From Nymphaea colorata (Eukaryota > Streptophyta > Magnoliopsida > Nymphaeales > Nymphaeaceae), in contig NC_045142.1 in NCBI RefSeq assembly GCF_008831285.2, positions 811,001 to 875,000 on the forward strand: a DNA stretch of 64,000 bases, in the 5' to 3' direction. The notes below the pieces were generated by a model that was not told the origin of the DNA, did not search any database, and was given only the letters and a program-made list of their open reading frames with translations. The position numbers and the translations under genes were made by a program. Shown one piece after another: positions 1 to 14,918 of this stretch (position 1 is its first letter; every line of letters begins with the position of its first letter).

Positions 1-3000
1 TTGATGATCCAGAAAAAGGGCACTTCATTTGGTGCCTTTTTATCAATTGGATGACTGTCTCGTAAAGAAAGAAATGAAATTCAAATGAGTGGTAGGTGTC
101 TAAAGGTTGTTGCTCATATATGGAAAGGGATGCCTTAAAATTGAAGGGGGAGCCCCACTAAATCTTAGCAATATATGCACCAAGAGACAAGGGAATCAAT
201 TGGCCCATAAAGTCTAATCCCCAGTTCAAGTAATGGAAGCAAAGACATCTTTCTAGTAGATCAGGCTTCAAATAAATAAAATTCTTCAACTGAACTCCTT
301 TGCATTTACTAAAAGGGATGCTGGATCAACCTTTAAGCAAAAAAATGCCTTCAGTTTGAACACCTTAATCTGTAATCAGATTAAGTATAAAAGGTTATGT
401 GTCAGCTAAGAAGATGTGCGAATGAAGGTTTCAACGGATGCAAAACCCAGAAATCTGAACTAGAAACAGACGCCATAGTCTGAGTCTAGATCTGTCAACG
501 AAGATGGAGTAAAACCAGAGTGAACTTAATTTACCGGCCTGTTCGCTCCATTGTCACTGAAAACGAGTTTTATTTGAAAAACAAAAAACGAAAATAAGCC
601 AGCCGAAAAAATGGGGAAAGATACGTTTTTTTGAAAAAAAAAACCGTCAAAATGGAAAAAAAGGGAAAAGTATTATTTGTGTTTATTCATTTTTTCCTTT
701 GCATTTTCACGTTTTTTTTCTTTCTTTTTTTTATTGCAGACAAAATTTGTGAGAATGGTTCGATCAGCTTGGGTGCGGACTTGAGAACGATCTTTAAATA
801 GAGAAAGGTCAATAATTCGATGAGGCAAGTATCTTGGCATAAACTTATTAAGGCTTGCCTCACCCAAGACTGCTTGTTTATATTCCACTAATCTGTATCG
901 ATTCCATTAAACTAGCAGATGTCTGTGGTAATGAACTCTTATCTTCATCTACAGGTAGCCTCCCTGCAAATGATAAGTTCACGAGGAGTTAGCAAAATTA
1001 ACGAGAGAACAAGTTGTCATGAGTTATAGCCATATCACGACCCTTTTTTAGAGCCAAAACTTCCTTGTGGTTAGAATCAACAACATAAGAAAAAGAAGAC
1101 ATCACAAATTTAGAATTATAATAACAAACGAGGAAAAAAAAAGGCCCTTTTCCCATGGAAGTAAGCCTTTTAGGCTGAACTTTGTATATTGTTGCCCTCA
1201 TAAATCTCTCTTCACTTCTACAATTTCGAATTTTAATTCCACCAAAATGAAAGTTTCAAGGATGCAAGAAGCTTTTGCTCCAGAGTTCACCACTGTCAAG
1301 AAACAGATCTTAAAGTCTATAAGACACCAATGTAGGCATGTCCTTACTCTTAGAGTGGTTCCCTTTTCCCCGAAAGAAATTAAAGATCTATAGTTTCTAT
1401 TTCCCCTTCTTTTGATACTGAAGCTGATCAGGAAACGTGAACAGAATACCAAAGAACGTTCAAGACGAAATGCGGAACTTAGATGAGAAATTGAGAGAAT
1501 ATTGAAAATGTACGTGAATCTAGTGCACGCTCTAGATGAGAAAACGAGGGAGTTAATGAAAATGTCTTTGATTCTACTGCTCTCTTCTCACTTTTTTTAT
1601 TTTTTCTAAAAGAAACCCGTTTTGAAGTATAGTTACTGTAATTACTTCTATTTTTTGAAACGTGTATCAGTCAATAATCAGCATAGCAAATTATACTTGA
1701 CACCTTGCATGCTGTGTTCATCCATTACATGCACATATCTTCCTGGCAGTAGGGCTGCAAACACACCACCATTTGAGATATCCAGATTTGGACATGCATA
1801 TTAGCCAAGCTAAACATTTTCTAATTTAGCGTTTTTCAGATGCTGACGAATTCTGGATCAATATTTTAAGTTGCACATGCCATTTAGGTGGCAATGGCAA
1901 TAAACTCATGGCTACTTCATACTAGTCTTTTATGCTAACATCGGGTTTTTTAGTAGATTGTAATGTCGTCTCCCTGATCGCCATTTAAAAAAGATCTTAA
2001 AACAACAAAGCAGCGCTCATGAATTATAAATGTGTTTTAAGGACATGCATCGTAAACATAAATATGTTTTGTCGAACACATTCTGAGGGATCTAAATATG
2101 AATCTTAGGAAGGATGCTGAATTTTTACTTGGTTGACACCTTCATCAAAATCAAGTTTTTAATTAGTTTTAAAAACTTGGTCTGTACACACCAAAAACCT
2201 GGTTTTTGTGAATAGTTCTGAGGGAGATCAGGTTTTTATTTCCTTTAACAAAACCAGGTTTTATCAAAACTGGGTTTTCCTTAAACAAGTTTTGATGGCA
2301 CCCAAAGAGGAAAAAAAATTTGATTTTGGAGTGTCATCTAGGTTTTTCTTCAAATCAAGTTTTGATGGCATTCAAACACTCTAAAACCCCTAAAACCCCC
2401 TCCGCACATTAAAACTTATCAAGAAAGACATTACTGCACATGAGCCGAGTCGAGCCCGAGCTTGGCCAGCTCGAACTCGACTCAAAAAACTCAAGCACAA
2501 GCTCGGCTCGAACTCAAGTCGAGCTCCTTATGACAAGCTCGAGCTCAAACCCATTTAACTCGTTTAGGCATTAACTGGTGTAACTCATGTAACTTGTGAA
2601 GATTTATTTTTACCAACAGGTTATATCTGGCCAAACTACAACCCGGTTCATATGAAGAAAACACTGTCTGTGAGTTGGTTCCAGATCTCAAGCATTTGGA
2701 TCCGTCGGGGTTAATTGAGTATTTTATCCACAAGAGGCAGGGGCTTCAAGGCAGCTTAGTTTCCGAAACGGTACCTTTCTGTTCTACATTTCTTAGTATG
2801 CACTCAAATTTTGTCCACGAACGCTCAGTTCTGGACGTAAAAAAACTTATTTCAACTGATCAGCAAGCTGACCTTGAAGCTTGTCTATGCTCGTTATGAC
2901 AGAAGTCTTATTAAACTTTAAAAAACTCATATTTTAAATATATTAGACCATGTAAAACATGTTAACATACTTCTTTGGGAGATAAACAAGTTATGATATG

Positions 3001-3170
3001 TTTCACATTATAATGAAACAATGTCATGGTACCTAAAACCCATCCAGTCTCCCCATGTCAATTGTTTGACTTGTTTGAAGGACAAAAAATGCCATGCCAG
3101 GCATGAATTTGAGATTTATAAAATTTTGCCCTTTTTATGAAATATGAGCTTAAGTCCTGGGTTTAAACGG
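1..3170. other. Intergenic region upstream of L36, no gene recognised
   Basis: No conserved protein is visible; the open frames are short and low in complexity. From about 2130 to 2400 the sequence repeats words such as AACCTGGTTTTT and GTTTTGATGGCA, and it resembles a degraded non-autonomous transposon. Similar wording recurs near 62180-62460. From 2442 to 2550 there is a dense run of GAGCTCGA/GCTCGAACTCG words on both strands, a kind of AT-poor repeat common in plant intergenic DNA. Confidence 0.5.
2442..2550. repeat. GAGCTCG-rich degenerate repeat
   Basis: Short, partly palindromic words (CTCGAACTCGACTC, GCTCGGCTCGAACTC, AGCTCGAGCTC) recur within about 110 bp. The block stands out by base composition from its AT-rich surroundings. 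It is probably a piece of a transposable element; no ends can be defined. Confidence 0.5.
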
Positions 3171-3179
3171 AAAATATTG

Positions 3180-3254
3180 CCCCTTTATATTCTTCGGTAA
3201 GGTTTTCGCCATTAGGGTTTCTTTTCGGGAGTTCAGTCGCAGGCAGGCAGGCAG
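3180..3254 (+). promoter_or_regulatory. L36 core promoter and first untranslated exon with telo-box
   Basis: A TATA-like TTTATATT lies at 3184-3191. A telo-box in the orientation TTAGGGTTT lies at 3212-3220; this element is typical of plant ribosomal protein genes. The short leader that follows ends in GCAG at 3254, next to a GTACCT splice donor. The matching acceptor is ...CTTCTAG at 3773, so a 519-bp intron probably lies in the 5'UTR, just before TTGGTGAAG and the start ATG. The transcription start is inferred from spacing only. Confidence 0.6.
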
Positions 3255-3782
3255 GTACCTCTCTCTCCCCCGCGCGCTCTCTCTCTCTTTCTCTTCCTCT
3301 ATCAAAATGGTGAACCTTGATCTTCTCGTGGAAGAAAATGGCTTCATTTTGACATTCTTCTTCGGTTTGATTCCATTCTCTACTTTGTTTTCTAGGTTTT
3401 TCCTTGCAGCATTCCTGGTAGTTACTTTTGTAAAGTCATGGTTTTGTGGAATGTTTGAAGGGACCGTATTTTTCCCATGATTGTCTTTCTCCATATTTCT
3501 GCCTGAAGTGTATTAATACCTTGTGTTGTTTTATGGAATTGGAGATGCCTCACGTGGACACTGTTGCTGCACTGCTGTGTTTCTTTCTATGGTTATCCTT
3601 TCGGGATGCAGTTTGGTTAGGATGAATTTCCCGGTTTTTTGAGAGTTTAGGAACCGGAATGCAGCAGCATTACTATTTTATTGTTTCCTCAAACTAAGAT
3701 TTGTTTGTTCTTGCGACGACGAGATGTTTGTTGACGTGCTGACATTTGAGTTATTGTTTATTTGACCTTCTAGTTGGTGAAG

Positions 3783-5500
<1,718 letters not shown>

Positions 5501-7521
5501 AGGAAATACTGAGAGGGTTCTCATTCAAGCAAAAATCGGTCATATGCATTTTTCAGTATTTTTTTCCTCAGATTTGTTTAGGATACCCGTAGTATTTTGG
5601 ATAACTTTCCTGGACGCATCTTTGTGCTCTAAGTGGCATTGAATGGAATTTTCATGTTTGAGATTTTGGAGATACTGCTACTACTTCAATGACTTCGAAT
5701 TGGTATTTTTCATTCATTTGCTGCTTGTGAAACATTCGCGAATCCTGCAATTCAAACAGAACGGGTGTGCATGTTGACTCCAAAACCTTCTTTTCTAGCA
5801 AAGAATCCATAATGCTTATGTTCTCTGGTCACTTTATGATCTCTAAGCTTTTCCGTTTTCCCATAACGAACGTCGATGGTTAGTAGTGTCGTAATTTATA
5901 AGTCGGGATTGTTGGCTAGTCAATGAACCAGCTATTGGTTCAGAGTTATAACCTTGGTTTGTCCTGGCGTTTTAGTGCTGCTTCTGTCCATTACGAACAG
6001 GTTGTAGGTCTTTTTTCTTTTTTCGTAATTCGTTGGGATGTTGGATTTCAGATTTTATTTCATTACCAAATCCCCCAAATTATGTTGGGGTTCGGTAGTT
6101 GGACGAACAAATCATTTGGGTCCATACTCAGGGCGCAGGGGGGGCAAATGCTTCGCATTTCAATTCGAACGTGAGCGTCATTATTGAACTTCGTTAGAAG
6201 GGAGTCAATAAGATTACGAAATGGAAGCCTGCTTGCACGAAGGTTCAATAATCCATTGAATCCTGGTGTAGCACTTAACTGTTAATGCCATGTAACCTGG
6301 TGTGGACCTAAAATGTTGGGATCTAAGAGAGAGAGACAGAGAGATACATTGCAAGAAGTCTAACTTCAGAGTTGAAACCAAAAGTAAAATACTGGGAAAA
6401 TAGATAATGTTAAAGAGAAGCATATAGCAGCATACGTTGTCGAGCGGTCTCTTTCAAAGCCCTATGAAGGGCACAAATATATCCTTGAAAATAGCATTAT
6501 TCTAGCTATCCACAGAGCAAGCCAGAAGTAATGAAGCACATGTAATCAGAGAGAAGAACATCTGAATGGATTTCCAGTGATTTCAGCTTTGTAACAAAGC
6601 TCTATGGTCTGCAGACTGAGACATTACAGGTCACCAGCAACTCTGATTTTTACAATTTCCTGAAGTTTCAGCAGGAGCTTTGCACCGAACCAACACTTAA
6701 ACTGGTCCACTATGAAGTACAGAATTTTCCATTTCAAGAGAGTAAACTATGCATTTTTGTGCAGAAAATTCACAACTACTGCCTAGCAATGGCAGTCTTG
6801 GCATGCATGGGAAAAGATGGCAGAAATGTGATATTGGCAACCTGGTACTGTGTCAAACAAACGTGATTTGGAGTCAGACTACAGTAAGCATCATGCTGAT
6901 TCCTGATCCACAAGCATTTCCGTGTAAAAGATCTAGGAATTACCTTCTTAGTTGTTCTGCTTTGAGTCATCAATAGCAATTACCTATAACTGTATGCCAT
7001 GAAACAAGTTCTCATTTTTGTGATATGTACATATATTTGTTCATGCTTATCAGGAAAGCATTAAATTTGGAATAATAAATTTACCTTCTCTGCAAGAAAT
7101 CTAATATCTCATGGAAAAAGGCCAGTCCACTGCTTTATCTGCAAGAAATCCATTGCTGGGTTGAGCACCAATATCTTCCACTACATGGCTTGGTTGAAGA
7201 GAACTTATCCCTCACAAAATCCTTCAAATAATTTTTGGTACACATTAAACTTCTTTGGTAAGAACAACTTTTACTTGCTTAACTTTAATATAATTCTTGT
7301 CCTCTAAACTAGAAGAGAAAAGAAGATACACCTGAGAATCTGAGACGTGCTTCATGCAATAGGTTCATGGTGCTCCATCTCAAACTGCCGTTTTGGCCTA
7401 TTTGAAAGATGAAAGAGATGCTACCATGTTGGCTTGCATGTGGATTCAGAATGGTACCATCAAAATCACGTTTATTATATGCTAAGACAGGACCATTTTG
7501 ATGTGATTTGTTATATCTTTA
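5501..7521. other. Convergent intergenic region between L36 and the S-acyltransferase gene
   Basis: This holds the 3' ends of two convergent genes: L36 (+) stops at 5500 and the S-acyltransferase (-) stops at 7522. No conserved frame, RNA gene or transposon end is evident. A duplicated CTGCAAGAAATC word lies near 7091 and 7139. Polyadenylation sites could not be placed with confidence. Confidence 0.6.
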
Positions 7522-10500
7522 TTAGCTACAGCCTTTTAGGAAGTCCAAAATATTCAGTAATATGCCTTTGTCATACGGGTTCTGAAACTCCATTTGAGGA
7601 AATTGCCCTGAAAAATGAATAGAAAGGCACGTACATTCTGTAAAATTGCATGTCCATTTGGTTAAGCTATCCAGCAAAGCATTCCTGTGTCCCAACTTTT
7701 TTAATAAAATCTCAAATAAATGCCAAATATAGGATGAAAGAACTCTCACCTGATTGAGATTGTAAAGTACGATGGAACTCTGGGTACGTTGTCCAGTTAA
7801 TCTGCTTAAATATATTTTCTGTGAACCACAAAATGAAGAATAAAAAAAGCAAGAAGCAAATATTTTGTTTGGTCATTTACCCACTCATCGGTTTTAATGT
7901 TGAAACAGATACAATACACATGCCACATCAGGAATATCACCTGAAATAAAAAATAAACTAGGTTAGAGATTCTACCTTGTGGAAAATTTTTCTTCCAGTT
8001 TCCTAGAGAGAAATTTCATGAAATTTGTTTTGCCAACTATAATTCACCATAACGTTAAAAGTAACATCAATTAGGTGTCATGCTCAGCCTAGTTGATGGT
8101 AAAAAGGCAAAATCAGGAGAGGAAAAAGATTGTTGAAAGCTATATAAAACATGTTATAGAGCTACATGTAATGATTGTTCGAGATGTAGGTGACTATAGA
8201 TACATGTACTAATACATTGCACAACATAAACGGAAAAGAAAATTACTTTAGTCGTTGTCATGATACTGAGATTGGAAAATATTGCAGTAATATCTGCAAA
8301 AAAATGTAAAGAAAAAAACGCAAAATAACAAGATATTTTTTAAACTTCCAAGATTTACCTGAAAACACAAACATAAAGACAAGTACCGCCTAAAGTAATA
8401 TGCCAATAAAAACTTAAGAATGAGATTTATGACAATGACTTTGATACACCTGAAAAGTTGCTATATATTCTACTATGTAGTTTTGTCCTCGCCTATTTTA
8501 AGATTCCAAAGAATTTTTGTTTAATCGCAAGCTCTATTGCCCAAATCTTTTTTCATTGGTCGTCCAGGGTAATCCTATTTTCAAGATCATACACACAGCA
8601 TTTGTTGTTAATATACACGTTCCATATAAGACAAGCAGACCTGCCACAGAACTTGGAGAATTGAAAAAAGCATCGTACTTATCACCAAGTTCCTGGAGAT
8701 ATCCATCTGCAGAAAGAAAAGGTAGGACACAAGATGTCAATAAAACCATGATGATCATATCTCAAGCAAGCCATGAGTAATAGAAAGAAAAAGGATTTCT
8801 AGGAATAATTTTATCAAGATTGAAGAAGTGCAACAGTAGGCCTCCCATTTATGCAGCGAAGACACCAATATTTAAATAAAAAATATATGCTGCACAGATG
8901 CAGCCAAGACAGGCCAAATGAGAGTCGCTAGAAACTAAAAAAGAGTTTTCAATATGTTCTCACCCATGAAGACTGCATGAGTAATGCAAATGAATGAATT
9001 TGGAGACCCCAAATTATGGAGTCATCTCTTAAAATGAAATCCAGATTCCAACCCATGGTTTAGCAAGGGATTTCATGTTTGCAAAATGTTGACGATAGAA
9101 AAAGAAGACTTCTCTGTTTCTACTAGTATATGCACTGAAGATCTTAGAAATGTGAGCGTATTGCATCATCATTAAGTTTACATAAGGGCCTATTTTGCTG
9201 CTTGCAAAGTTAAATATCAAAGAAAAGCTATTGGTAAACAGATGAAAGATGGACACCATACCTCCAATCTACTTTTTGGCACTGCGTAGACCTCTGACAC
9301 AGCTGCATCAGAAGGCAACAGACTTAAAAATAAGTTAGAGAATCAGCACGAATGAAATGTCACTAAATTATTTTATCAAGATACAATAGCATTAGCATGC
9401 ATTCATCCGACTCATTTGACAAAACAAATAAGGGTCTTTCTTTTTAAGCCATCTTACGTAAGGGATTGAAACATTCATCACATTTATGACACTGAACAAA
9501 ATTGAATATTTTCTAAACAAGTTTGTCTGCAACTCCATAAGCCACTCAAACAGTGAGCACCCTTTCCTTCTACTGCTTCAAGGACATCCAAGAAAAAATT
9601 TTGGAAAGCATGAAAGTGCCAATCACTAGATTATCCCTTGAACTCCAAGAATATGCAATAGCACCATTAGTCAAGGAAAATTATTTTGAGCCTCAAGAAG
9701 TTGATACATAATAAATGACTAAAAAACAAGCAAAACAATTTAATGATTATAAATGGTAAAATTAAGGGAGCATGTATGAACAAGAACTTTGAGGAGAAGT
9801 GCAAAGACTGGAGGATGAAGTGGTCTGTGAAAACCAAAGAGCTAATGCAAGGTTAGACATTGTTACACAATATTCTCTACATAAAGAAGAGCCAAACCAT
9901 ATGTCATTTACATTCGTCACTATTGCAATTTGAGATCATAAAAACAGCGATTATTTTATATATGTGCATTACGTCATGAATTTTCTACAATTGTGACAAA
10001 AAAAGTGTATGTATGTACTTATGCATGCATGCATGCATGTATGTATGTATATGTTGGTCAGTAGACTTGTCTTTCCCTTTTCAAAATACATTTCCAGACA
10101 CCACTGAAATAAATTGCAACATTTGGCAAGAACATCAAAACGAAGCTATTGCAAAACATCACTACAACTGAGAATACAAGCAAACAAGGGGATGCCCTGA
10201 ACTCGGGATTTCACAATCAAGATACACTATGCCTCGAACCTGAAAGCATCTGAAACCAGTTATATGCATCCTATAGAACGTTGGGATCTCATAATCCCCT
10301 GGGAGACTACTTCAACCAGGACCTAAGAAAGCAGAATTTTTCAAATACTGATCATGTTCTTCCTGCATGCGAGTCAAGATAATACGTATTGATCTTAACG
10401 GGATAGAACTTGACTTGTACTTCATTCTAACTATTCTTGCGAAGATGATTGAATACTTACACTTTCTGAAGTTTGACACCATATCTTGCTATCTAACAAA

Positions 10501-13500
10501 CTATCTCAAATATGAAACTTACGGAAATTAAAAGCAGTACATACTCCTGAATGTATAGGATCAATTAGTTAAAAGCAAGATTTAGCACTACTACATTGTT
10601 AGATAATGCGGCAATATATTTTCACTAAAGCAATTAATTACTTACACTGAGATGAAAACTTTATAAATGATATCTCAGAAAGGATAAAACCAATCAGGAG
10701 GAGAATAAATAAGCGATGATTCTTTAGGCCTGTGAACCAGAAAAAGTACATGTATTAATGTATATTATCAACAACCGCATACTAATGAAGGGCTGAACAG
10801 AGAGTAACAATTGCTAGCAGGAAATAGAGCATAACAAAAGAATTGAACATTACCTATGCAATTTCCAAATGCAGGACAATGATGGTCAAATCCCTTTATA
10901 TGTTTCTTGCACTTCTTACAATACCTAACCCTAATCTGTAAGCATAAATTCTGAGAATGAAAACCAATCACTAAGCTTTTTTTTTTTCTTCCCAAACAAA
11001 GTAAACAGAACTGTGAGAAATCATACAGTTAATTCTTTTCCTACCACATTCAGTTAAGATACAAAGTCATCTACTGTAGGGTTCCGAGCTTGCATTTCAA
11101 GGACGTATCCCTTCACTTATTCTAGCTCTATTCTTTCTTGTCCAACTTCTCTCCTTTTCCTTTGCCTTTGTCTTGTCATTTGTGCTTTGACATTCAACTA
11201 TAGTCACAAATATCATTTTTCAGGATCAGAACGTTCACACCATTGGGGAAAAAGTAGTTACCCCCTACGGGTACCCGTCCCCTCTTTCTCAATTCAACAT
11301 TGACTATCCTGATTTCTCAAATTGTCAATTGACCTAACAAAATGAATGGGCAATCAAATGACCCTTGTGACCGCCTCTGGCTCGCCGCTGCCCGGCTCAA
11401 CGTGCCTGAGATTCTGGCTGGCTTTCCCCACTCATGGTTAGTATGGGTGAGATGGGAACATGGACGTCCAAAAGGCACATGATTTTCGCATGTTAAATGG
11501 CAAAGCTTTTCTTGGGTATAATACCACGAACTTGAAAAATGGGGAAAATACGAGAAAATTATGGATTTTTTTTTTTAAAATAAAAAATTTAAAAAATTAG
11601 GGGAAAATAAAGTAACTGCAGAAATAGCAAGACAACATAAAAAAATAAGTAGATAAGCAACAAATAAAAATTAGAAAATGGAAACAAGCATTTTGACATT
11701 AAAAACTGTGAAAACAAGAATGTTAAAAGTTAAAACAGCACGTTTCAAACAGTATTTTTTTGGCATTTCTTTTAAAAAATGGTGTTTTTTGATGTTTTAT
11801 TCAGCTGACTTATCTTTTTGTGTTTTAATGCATTTTTTCCAAAAAAAAAAACACGTTTCCAATGCTAGTTATGTGATATTCATGTTTATATGAATTTGGA
11901 ATGGAAGAGACAGGCCTTTTCATTTTTGTGTAAGGGACTGTTATTTGCTAAGTCACATGGGTATGAGTACGGAGATATGGGTTTAGACACGACAACTTTA
12001 AAAAATATGGGCATCGGGGTACAACAAGATATATATATATATATATATGGAAAATAATACAAAAAAAAATGAAAGTAACATGTAAATGAACAAGTGATGT
12101 AAATAAAAGTGTTACATGTTAATGAACAATAACTCTAAAAAAACATAATGACAACTGAGTGGGAAAAAATTAGATCAAGCAAAAGTTTGGATCAGTTTCA
12201 ATGTCAAAAGTACTAAAGTGTGTCGAAGTACCCACTTTGGCTACAGGTATGGCGACATGTGTGCGTGTACCTTATTAAAGTACCCATGTGACTTAGGTTA
12301 TTTATCAACCATGAATTTTTTAAACTGTACTTGTAAGACACCCATCGGTACCACCATCGAAAGTTTTGCACCAACTTCGGTTTTGTTTTCAATTACATTG
12401 CATGTAAACGTCTGTGCATACAGGTTTTCATTTACAGGTAACTAATCGAAACAAAAAGTAGACTTCTGACCTCTGTGGTGTACCCACTTTCAGTTAGACT
12501 GTCTTGGTCGTTAGATAGCAAAACTGAACCATATGCAACATATCCTGGATCTCCACGAAGAATGCTGCACAAGAATGTGTACAGATTATTTATAATGTTT
12601 ATACTTTCAAACATATAAAATTTGGTAATGATGCAGAAAATGCTGCCAAGCCTAGCAGCACAGGGCAGTGGAAACAAGAAATAATGACATCCATATAAAC
12701 GCTTGATTTGCTACAGAAAAACTGCCAAACTGCTATATGAATATCATTATGTTCATCCCAGAAAGAATATTCCTCAACAACTAAATTGAAAAAGACATAA
12801 CAAGATGCAACTGTGAACTGCCAGTGTAAGACATAGTCTAATGTGTCAAACAATCTCTGCACACTAGATAAAAAAAAAAAGAGTCACCAATATATTAGAC
12901 GAAAGGAGTAAGCTAGCATCTCCATTGGAAACATGACTTAGGAAAGGATGGCTAAAAATTACACACATAAACTGCAAATTATGGACTTCAATAAGTAAAA
13001 GAAGTGCATGACAAGTTTTACTGAAGAAAAATGATAAGCTTATTCAAATGCTAATAAAGAATATAGAAGGGCATTTATCAAATAAAAAGAAATGACGTTA
13101 GACCAAATTAAGTTTGTAAAAAGATTGTTCAATAATTTTTTTCCTAAAGCCAAAAATGCATGTAAAACTGTTCTTTTGAGGTCCCATGGGAAATAGAAAG
13201 AACCGAAGCAGCATTGAGCTAAGCCTGATCCAGCTTCATAATCCAAGAATTTGTACAAATCCCACGCACATACACCAATTTGCTTTTTAGATCTAAAGAC
13301 TAAATTTCAAAACGGATGCACATCTCATCAAGATAAAATAGAAACAGTAAATTCTAAGATATGCGCTATATCTTTCGTGGGTTGAAGATATGTATGTCGA
13401 CATCTTTTGTGGGTTGGGGGGTTGGTCTACAGAATACAGCACATGATTTTTTTTTCTTTTTCATCTCAGCACTCTAAGAAACGCTTCAACTTGGTATCGA

Positions 13501-14716
13501 GGTTGTGAGCCACTCATGAAACTTCAGCTTGGCAAAATTTAAATATAAAGCTCAACTATGCATTGGATATACCGAGATTTGCATCATTTGTAGTTTGCAA
13601 GTGTCCCAGAATAAATTAGAGAATTAATAAAAACTTGAAATGACGAAGACTAACCTATAGAGGCCAAAAACAAGCAATGCACTTTCAGCATATAGAGCAG
13701 CATTCACCAGCAAAGAAACTTCTGCAATTCAATAACAAAAAGAAGTTAACAAGTATTAAATACACAAGCAAAATAAGATTGCCCTAGATCACCTCGATCT
13801 TGACCTCCATGGATGGAACAATGAACCTGTACCAGCATGTTTTGTTGACTCCGTATCTTAGGATTGCTTTCAGAATTCCAGTAAATTAGAAGTGTCAAAT
13901 TTCATGGTTTAGCTCTTATACAATATCAGGGTTCGAGAGCCGTCAACTCTGGCATGCTTGCTTGAGATCGCAGTTGCGGAATTTATTGACTTCACAAAAA
14001 AGAATAATGCAATTTCCAACTACAAATGCTTTTTTTGAATAAACTGGGATACTTCGAACATCTTTTTAATCGTTTTACCTACATATTACCAAAACTAGGA
14101 GAATTCAAGAAACTCTAGTTATCTATTACCCAAATACCACGTTTACCGAACATGGCTTTCAGACTTCCTTTTTAATCCAAACAATCTCCACCAGAAGCAA
14201 TCAATTGTCGAGTAACACAACTTCGTAATTCACCAAATTCCATCCTAACCAAACTAGCCCGAACAATAAGCAAACTCAAACAAACACATAGAAAACGATA
14301 GTGCATTTCGAAGCACACCTTGCCTGATAAACACCGTGTAAACTCCAAAGACGAAGAAAATGTTGAGGAAAACCAGTGCCGGTGCCGATGCCGATACCCG
14401 AAGAAGGCGTTTTAGAACTCCCCCGATCACAGCCACAGCAACCAAGACAAGAGCTTCAGGGTCATTTTCCATGGCAATGCAAACCCAGAAAATTAGAATG
14501 CAGAAAAAAATGACGTAAGGGGATGATGTTTTCATTGTTCGGAAAAGTACCTGAAACGGGGAGCATGACGAACAACGAGGAGGAATCACAGAAAATGGGC
14601 ACCAGGGAAAGCGAGAATTGGGAAATCGATACGAGGATCGCAGAGACGACGAAGGGGCGAAGGGAATCGGTGGAAACTCTCGGGCCCCAAAGAAATCCTA
14701 ACCCGAGGAGAGCCAT
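7522..14716 (-). CDS. DHHC-type protein S-acyltransferase (palmitoyltransferase)
   Basis: Multi-pass membrane enzyme that attaches palmitate to cysteines of target proteins. My model has 12 exons on the minus strand, all phase-consistent: 14716-14551, 14453-14319, 13721-13655, 12564-12471, 10950-10854 (or from 10935), 10729-10646, 9302-9262, 8706-8679, 8293-8247, 7940-7881, 7801-7750, 7607-7522. It gives 318 (or 313) residues. Several hydrophobic helices precede a DPG motif (GDPGYVAYG). The core RVRYCKKCKKHIKGFDHHC is followed by PAFGNCIG and a GLKNHRLF helix. Later come WHVYCICFNIKTDEW (the TTxE region), INWTTYPEF, and a C-terminal NPYDKG (the PaCCT region). The usual first CxxC pair is not seen, and one zinc cysteine position is histidine. 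The small exons at 9302, 8706 and 8293 are the least certain. It shares a 202-bp divergent promoter with the gene at 14919. Confidence 0.88.
10009..10051. repeat. ATGC/ATGT tetranucleotide microsatellite
   Basis: Runs of ATGT, ATGC and ATGT units in succession, inside an intron of the S-acyltransferase gene. Confidence 0.85.
12030..12048. repeat. (TA)n microsatellite in intron
   Basis: About nine AT units in the 1.5-kb intron between the fourth and fifth S-acyltransferase exons. The surrounding intron sequence (about 11250-12450) is rich in poly-A and poly-T and may contain degraded transposon sequence. Confidence 0.85.
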
Positions 14717-14918
14717 TCCGGTGTTTGGGCGACAAGCTTTCTCAGAAAAAAAACTTTAAACGGAGATGTGCCGATATTTTCTGGCGTTTGAGCGCCGATA
14801 TTTTTCGGCGCGTGAGTGCCGATATTTTACCGATTGAAACATTTTGCTACCTTGCTCCCTCCATACGGTTTCTCGACCGCGCTCGTAGCCAGACCTACCA
14901 GGTTTTAATTGGTGTAAA
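14717..14918. promoter_or_regulatory. Bidirectional promoter with three 24-bp repeats
   Basis: Only 202 bp separate the start codons of the divergent S-acyltransferase (-) and the UQCC6-like gene (+). Within it GCCGATATTTT occurs three times, at 14770, 14794 and 14818, exactly 24 bp apart. In the other direction this reads AAAATATCGGC, close to but not identical with the plant evening element AAAATATCT. No clear TATA box is visible for either gene. Confidence 0.65.

Noticed and set aside
12599-12862. Possible extra S-acyltransferase exon (RLFDTLDYVLHWQF)
   Set aside because: Using its acceptor creates a stop in the phase left by the preceding exon, while the next exon joins perfectly without it.
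13925-13950. tRNA-like GGTTCGA box
   Set aside because: No matching A box or cloverleaf arms around it; the same holds for GGTTCGAACC near 38381.
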